A stretch of 64,000 nucleotides of DNA from a virus. The notes under the pieces were generated by a model. The model did no database searches. It worked only from the letters and a program-made list of their open reading frames with translations, and had not been told where the DNA came from. Positions 56,001 through 61,800 of this stretch are shown here, one piece after another (within the stretch, counting starts at the first letter, position 1; each line of letters opens with the position of its first letter). The stretch covers positions 1 through 64,000 of IMG/VR virus record IMGVR_UViG_3300050821_000642; one strand, given 5' to 3'. Made by a program: the position numbers and the translations under genes.

Positions 56001-58778
56001 AACACCTCAAGCACCGGAGGGACTGACTATAGCGTTGGCGGCGACGACAAGCTGCAAACCACCAGCGACAACCAGATATCCGGCACCGGCAATGCGACCA
56101 TTCTGTCGGCCAAGGGCGGCTCGATCCCGCGCCGGAACCGCCGTCCTCCCCCGAGGAAGAACTACACCCGCTACGATCTCGGCGGCGCGGCAGGCGATCA
56201 GTCGGGCGATGTCTCGCCGTCCGCGCTGGGCATGCCGCCCGGTCTTAGCTCCGGGGGGCAACAGCAAATCCCGCCCTATTATTACAACCCGGCGACTTAT
56301 GCTGGCGCAGGCGCACCCGTGGGCAAGGGGGTGACCCAGACCAGCGTTCCCACCTTTAGCGCTGGCGCTATCCCCTCCCTGCCGATGGCGCGCGGTGGTA
56401 CGGTGTATAAGTTTGATGACGGCGGCGATGTGCCTGACGAGAGCGCGGCGGCGATGCCCTCGCCCATTATGGACGAGATGCAGGACCAGCGCGACGAGGC
56501 CGAGGACGCGCAGCGCGATCAGGTCAGCGCGCAAGCGGCGGCGGCTCCCGGCGCGGGCGCGGGCGCGTACGATCAGGGTGGCAAGTACTTCACGCCGCCC
56601 GACGACACGGCGGCTCCCCCTGTTACTCAAGCGGGTAACCAAGATGGGCAAGCTCAGCATGGGCCGTACCGGCGCACCGACCAGCTTACGCCGCAGATCA
56701 AGGACAACGACGGCAACCCGTCGCGCGGCTTGGTTGACGCGATCTCCGGTGGGCTACAGTGGATCGCTTCGCATCTGGGGCTGGGCAGCGCGCAGGCCGC
56801 AGGCATTGCGGGCGACCCAAACACCCAGACGGCGCGGATGAACTTTTCTTCCGGCAAGCAACCGGATGGCGATGCGGTGATCTCTCATGCTGCTTATCAT
56901 GAAGCGGGCGATATCCAAGACCCGGCCAATGCGCTCAACACCGTCGAGCATAAGATCGCAGGCATGGAAGGCATGCGGTTGTGGATGCTGAACCGTGGCG
57001 ACGTGGTGGGCGCGAACAAGATGGCGGCGTCGATGATGCAATACAGCGCCATCGCCAACGCCCCTATCGGTGAAGAGGCCGCGCGCCGGTACTACGACGG
57101 CGACCTTAAGGGCGCGGTCGATGCGCTCAACGAAGCCAGCGCCAACGTGGTTGATGGCAGGCACATCGTCGCCTCTCTGGTGCCGGATGGCAAGGGCGGT
57201 CAGATGGTGCATGTCGAGGGCAGCACGCTCGATGGGCGCACGTTGTGGCAGCAGATGGTGGCTCCGCACGCCATCCTCGCGGCGGCGCTGGGGTTCAAGG
57301 ATCAGTCGTACACGTGGAAGCGCTACGAGGATCAAGCGGTCAAGTACGACCCGGAGATGAAAGCCGAGTACGACGCTCGCATTGCCGAACAAAAACAACA
57401 GCGCAAAGAGGCCGACGCGCAAGCCAAGGCCACTGCGTCAGAGACGGCGCTTGGCCCGACCGACAGGCCCTATGCGCCGAGCGCCAACGCAACCATGCCA
57501 ACGCCCGCGCAGCCGTCAGCGCCAGCGCCTACGCTGACTCCGGTGGGTGCGCCTGCCGCCCCTGCTGCGCCGACTGCGCCGTCACCCGGTCGCAGCCCCG
57601 ACACCACGACGGCGCAGACCGCCGCGCCTCCTCCCACTTCCGATGGCTCTTTATTGGCGCGGGGGCCGACCGGGCATGGCGGCGCGATCCCGTCGCAGGC
57701 CGGTCCTAACATTGCTACGCCCGACGCACAGGAAGCCGCAGCGGATACCGACTTTCAGAAGATCGCCGCTTCGCTGGACAAGCAGGAGACTGACGGCTAC
57801 GCGACGATCCGCAGTAACCATATCAGCCCCGCTGGCAATCCGATATTGGGCGGCAATGAAATCCTCCCTGCCGACCCGAACCACCCGCGCGATGCGGCAT
57901 GGCAGGCGCGTGACGCCCGTTGGCGCGAGGCGATGCAGACCGTCAACCAGACCATTGCCTCCGAAGGTCACGACCTGACGGTGCGGATCGCTTCGCAACG
58001 ACAGGCGTTGGCGCAGTCTTATGCGGCAGCGAAAGAGCAGCGTGGCGCTGAGCGCGCCGCCGCCAAGACCGCCGCTGGACAGGTCCAAGCGCAGACGATG
58101 GAGACGACGCGCGAGGAAGGGCGGCAGAAGTTTGAAACCGGCAAGGAGATGAGCAGCCGCGAGTGGGACTCGACCAAGCCGCGCGCCAGCGAGGAGGTGG
58201 AGCGGGAGATCAACATGACGCCCGACCCACAGACGCCTAGCCCGAAAGACCCGAACGTGATCATGGCGCACTCGCTGGGCTACACCGACAGCCGGGGCAG
58301 GCCGCAGATCGACCGGCTCAACAACCTTCTGACGGCGCAAGAGCAGACCGTCATGTCGCAGGCGCTGGTCAGCGGTTTTCATTACTCGCCCACCCAGAGC
58401 CTTGCGGCGGTGGCCGACATGGTGACCGGCGCAGTGACCAACAAAAACTACGAGATGTCTGGCGAGCCGTTGAGCGCCGACAAGACCTATGGCGTGCCGC
58501 GCGTTCTGGTCACGGTCAACCGGCTGAACGACAACGGCGAGGGGGTCACCAGCGGCAAGATGGCGATGCCGACCGAGGACTACCGCAACCTGAGAGGGCT
58601 GATCAAGCAGCGCGCCGCCGCCGAAGCTAAGCGCAACCAAGCCCCGCCGCCCGAGGTGGCTGCGCCGCCTAGAGGTCCAGACCCTGCGCCCCTGCCGTTG
58701 GGTCCGCAGGGCATACCCGCACGGCCAAACTTAGTGCCGCAGTTTGGTCCCCGTCTCGTACCCCGTCCAGCCGCATGA
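53019..58778 (+). CDS. Giant internal virion protein with lytic transglycosylase domain
   Basis: 1919 aa. An SLT domain lies near the N-terminus (about 95-190): MADMVKMAEKAGFKGDDAAHMAALAQAESGGNPGAVG (catalytic Glu about 120), EIGLTQINPHAW, and AYKVYQQQGWKAWS. The middle (200-1150) is Pro/Gly-rich and disordered, with a 75-aa exact-length repeat and RGGIP(S/T)RPT(L/I) motifs; the C-terminal 600 are helical. Probably ejected with DNA to open the cell wall. Palindrome copies 54388 (VTPVSN) and 56623 (VTQAGN) are inside. Confidence 0.8.
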   Translation: MAMGKHYGSFGKGFADALIAMIKLSYMRDYYKSRRDYYESRAAAYGQPKPGSKAALDAEGNRIRLDAEGRPLPDTAYGGGKQETPAAGKVPMADMVKMAEKAGFKGDDAAHMAALAQAESGGNPGAVGKAGEIGLTQINPHAWPAEMVSAARDPQGAFNAAYKVYQQQGWKAWSTDPSSPNFTPGNNGMRFFDAARGYVTGEKPTTKVAATPDTAKPVKPGTEKTKVGATGGPDVKVGGKTYHTDADGRILGDDGKPTQAQAGPSPGSYQVAGDSTIALSPEEAERARADLEAHRVAPSDTRSLDSPIKQHPERTGGVDTQSAPDPVAVPDESSERPPSLTPPPPERGPELAGQRQWSEEDQPALPPVPSPRPIQGPPQRTGAPPNVGITPSSVPEPVSTQNTVRPEPPVSVPVSHTPIGGGEGNRMEGPRGTSVADAPSRAAQPVSATRAIPSTPVTPVSNQPSGGRFVPIERPNLDQAGGAQGRSGGPPTMTALNLGSLFGPNPPLSQRGGGGGGGGQAAPSSPPQGQILSPPGGGPTPYPGPTMNPSGNIVLSEGQGARGGQSVPAPMPPIRPDDLDVATASRKGGPIQRFNRGGIPTRPTIGLAAGGDAPASSQYPSYTPKAAAAQPGLQGNVLAADEYMTGLPGMTAVDLHNPNSMYYTSYGPGQGGIGGQTLTTDWSRMTPDQKAQYAAMTAGTWQPPAATPAPTPAPAPATPTVINPPSVQNITNMPAATTITDPTTTTTTGTPGVPNAIQAKSYDPNVDATTGAGFANTSNTGGTNYSVGTDDKLNQTTPGTISGTGDGTILSRGGGPIPRRQAFARGGIPSRPTLRLQAGGNAAIAAMNSPSYIGPTLQGGWQGTPESQLAPNQQAWANTEQGILAQELSAAHKDAAYWGAGGTNPTGGNDTMQYWNQLTTMPAAVWPTTTTTPTPIAEPAPTVQNVVNQGQPIVDIATIDPTATTTTGAPGIPNAIQAKSYDPNVDATTGAGFTNTSSTGGTDYSVGGDDKLQTTSDNQISGTGNATILSAKGGSIPRRNRRPPPRKNYTRYDLGGAAGDQSGDVSPSALGMPPGLSSGGQQQIPPYYYNPATYAGAGAPVGKGVTQTSVPTFSAGAIPSLPMARGGTVYKFDDGGDVPDESAAAMPSPIMDEMQDQRDEAEDAQRDQVSAQAAAAPGAGAGAYDQGGKYFTPPDDTAAPPVTQAGNQDGQAQHGPYRRTDQLTPQIKDNDGNPSRGLVDAISGGLQWIASHLGLGSAQAAGIAGDPNTQTARMNFSSGKQPDGDAVISHAAYHEAGDIQDPANALNTVEHKIAGMEGMRLWMLNRGDVVGANKMAASMMQYSAIANAPIGEEAARRYYDGDLKGAVDALNEASANVVDGRHIVASLVPDGKGGQMVHVEGSTLDGRTLWQQMVAPHAILAAALGFKDQSYTWKRYEDQAVKYDPEMKAEYDARIAEQKQQRKEADAQAKATASETALGPTDRPYAPSANATMPTPAQPSAPAPTLTPVGAPAAPAAPTAPSPGRSPDTTTAQTAAPPPTSDGSLLARGPTGHGGAIPSQAGPNIATPDAQEAAADTDFQKIAASLDKQETDGYATIRSNHISPAGNPILGGNEILPADPNHPRDAAWQARDARWREAMQTVNQTIASEGHDLTVRIASQRQALAQSYAAAKEQRGAERAAAKTAAGQVQAQTMETTREEGRQKFETGKEMSSREWDSTKPRASEEVEREINMTPDPQTPSPKDPNVIMAHSLGYTDSRGRPQIDRLNNLLTAQEQTVMSQALVSGFHYSPTQSLAAVADMVTGAVTNKNYEMSGEPLSADKTYGVPRVLVTVNRLNDNGEGVTSGKMAMPTEDYRNLRGLIKQRAAAEAKRNQAPPPEVAAPPRGPDPAPLPLGPQGIPARPNLVPQFGPRLVPRPAA
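55254..56135 (+). repeat. Internal 225-bp repeat, two copies 657 bp apart
   Basis: 55254-55478 and 55911-56135 encode 75-aa segments, both holding PNAIQAKSYDPNVDATTGAGF and an ending close to SGTG...ATILS...PIPRR. Around two thirds of the residues agree by eye. A duplication in the disordered part of the giant virion protein. Confidence 0.8.
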
Positions 58779-58802
58779 GAGGCTTACCCACGCGAGTAAC
58801 TG

Positions 58803-61800
58803 ATGGCTGACGTAGACGCCGATCTGTACGCACCCATTCGCGGGGTCGGTCCCGATAGCGCTTCTGCGTCTACGCCTACGCCTGCGCCGCCGACGCAAGC
58901 GGGCGACGACGATCTGTATGCGCCCATTCGTGGCGCAGGCCCGCCCATCAGTCCGTCTCCGAGGGACTTGGGGCCGGTGCCGTGGAGCGACGTGGGCGCG
59001 GGCTTGGCGGCTGGCTACCACGAAGGCATGTCCGACATTGGCGGGTTTGGCTCGCGCTTCGCCGGGTCGCCCGAGATGCAGCGCTACTACGCTGACCAAG
59101 CGTTGCGCGAGCGCACACTCGGGCAACGCGACGTACAGAGCATGACCCCTGCCGGTCAGCAGGGCCGCGAGCAGGGGTTCTGGAGCCATCCCATCCTACA
59201 GGGCGCAGAGGCGGCTCCGAGCATGGCCGGGGCGGCGGCTCCCGCCATCGTGGGCGGCGCGATAGCGGGGCCACCGGGCGCAATCGCAGGCGGCGCGCTG
59301 GGGTTTGGCGCGCAGGCGGCAGGCCAGACGGCGGCGGACGTGCATGGCAATATCGCTGACGCGAACGACGCGGCGCTGCAAAAGGCCAACCCGGACTACG
59401 CCGCCAAGCGCGTCTATATGTCGGAGGCCGACGCGAAATACGCCATCGCCCAAGAGAGCCTGAACAAGACCCACGCGGCAGAAATCTCAGGCGCGCTGGG
59501 CATGCTGTCGGGCGCGGTCGGACCCATTGCGGAAATTGGCGGTTCTGGGGTAGTAGGCAAGATCGTAGGCGATAGCCTCGTGCGTAAAGCGCTCGCCGGG
59601 GGCGTGTTTGAAGGCACGAATTTAGGCGCGCAGGCGGCAGGTCAAACCGCGTTCACCGCCAAGGCCGAGCAGCAAGCAGGCACGCGCGGCGCGGTGGCCC
59701 CCGGCGAGATCGCTGAAAGCTTTGGCGAAGGCTTCAAGACCGGGGCCGAACTCTCCCTGCCGGGGGTATTGTTCCACGGTAAGACCCGGCTCCCTCAAGG
59801 GGGTGTGAGCGCCGAGCCGACACGCTCTGACACCCAAGGGTTTAAGCCGGGAGTGCGCGGCAATGCGGGCAAAGGGCCAACCACTGCGCCAACTGACGAA
59901 GCAACTACGGGGACAAAAAGCGTCCCTAGTTCACCCATCACCCCCGACATTAAGGCCGCGACGGACGGCAAGCCTATTACTCCCGTGGGTAAGCCACAGG
60001 AAACACCTGTACAACCACCCCCTCCGGTTGCACAACCTACAGGTGTGCCCGCACAGGAGCCTCAAGGAAGGCCGCCAGAGGCCCAAGTCGCTGCCGGGCC
60101 ACCACCCCCACCCCCAGCCCCGGAAGGCCAGCCAGCGCCAACCCCTGCCGCGCCTGCTGCGGCTCCCATCGATCCCGTCGCCCTAGCGGCGCAGCACGCG
60201 GAGCTTGTGGACCCAAGCCACCCACGCGATGCGATGATCATCCCCAAAGGGGCGCAAGTCCCTGATATCACTACAGATAAGTGGCGCTACGGCAATCTCA
60301 AGCTGCCCGACGACCAAGGCGTCGTCCGCTACGATCATAGTCGAGGAAACAAGTGGACTAAAGACAGCTTGAAGGCGGCGGCGAAGGATGGCACGCTGCA
60401 AGACAAGATCGACGCGCAGGCGGCGAAGCCTGCGGCAGAGTCCGTGGTAGGAGCGCAACCGGCAGCGGCGGCGGCAGAGCCTGTAAAGGCCGAGCCTGCC
60501 GCTGCCGAGGCGGCTCCCAGCCCTGCGGAAGCCCCAAGCGTAGGCGACCGGATCAAGGCCGATATCGCGAAGCAACCAGAGGATGTACAACCTAAAGGTG
60601 TACAACCAGAAGGTGCAGGGGTTACTCAAGAGAGTACGCCCCCCGACCCGCTGGCGGGCGGGACCAAGGTCGCAGAGAACAAAGCCGGGGTGGCGATCTA
60701 CCGCATGCCTGACGGCAGCTTAATGAAAGCGGGCCTTGGCAAGGACGTGAGGCCGGTCACCGAGGCGACCGCCAAGATCATCTTCCCCAAGGAGTTCGGC
60801 GGCGAGGGCTACGTCCCGGCTGAAAAATCCGAGGCTGACAAAATCCGTGAGGCGGCAGACGCCGAGGCGGCGCGGCTCAAGCTGGCGAAGGAAACGCCTC
60901 CCCCCACTGCCGAAGCGGAAGCGCCCAAGGGAAGGGTCTTGCGCTCCGAAACACCCGAGGAGCAGGAAGCCGCCGCGCGCCAAGCCGAGGCGGATCGCCT
61001 CGCTGCCGAACGAGTGGCGACCGAGCAGCCCGCCAAGCCCGTCACCCGGCAGACAAAGGAACCCGAAGAACAGAAGCCCGGCAAGAAGAGCGAGCCTGAG
61101 AAAGAGGCGATGCGCGCCTCTAACGCCGTCGCTGACGACATTGTGCGTAACAACCTGCCTCAAGCGGGCGACGAGCATGCGCCCGATCCGGCCCGAGGAT
61201 CGGGGGGCAAGGGAGCGCGCGAGCAGGTCAAGGCGCGCGTACAAAAGATGGTGAAAGAAGCCAACGACGGTGGCTTCAAATTCATGAAGATGCTCAAGGA
61301 CCGCAAAGACCCGGAGCTTGCGCACTCGGCTAGCTCTGTGTTGTTGCACGAGGCCAAGCGTCTCGCTGACATCAAGGTCGCCAAGACCTCCGACTACAAG
61401 CGCTTCTTGGATCGCGAGCGCGATCTGTTAAAGGGTGAAGCCGCCAAAGAAGGTGTACTCAAAGAGCGCCGCGCCGCAGGCAAGGAGTTCGCTGCGGCAG
61501 CGGGCAAGGGGGTCAAGGAAGCCGCCGCCGAGGATGTCGATACGGCAAGAAGGGTGGGGGAAGAAGACGTACCTGACGTAGCCGAAGAGTACGAGAAGGC
61601 CAAGGAGCGGGTTGCAGAAGAGAAAGTCGCTAAAGCTCCGGGGGAAAAACGAGAGAAGACCGACACTGAGAAGCGTGCAGAGGAAGCTGGCAAGCGCGCC
61701 GCTGAGCGAGCCAAGCAATTCGAGTTGCCCGAGGGCGCGTCAAAGGGTGATATCCTACGCAAGCTGGAAGCTGCCAAGCGCATGGCGCGCGACCAAAGTA

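Noticed and set aside
57651-58640. 329-codon minus-strand frame inside the giant transglycosylase gene
   Set aside because: Composition (His, Arg, Leu, Val) is that of a reverse-frame shadow; it lies wholly within a supported late gene.
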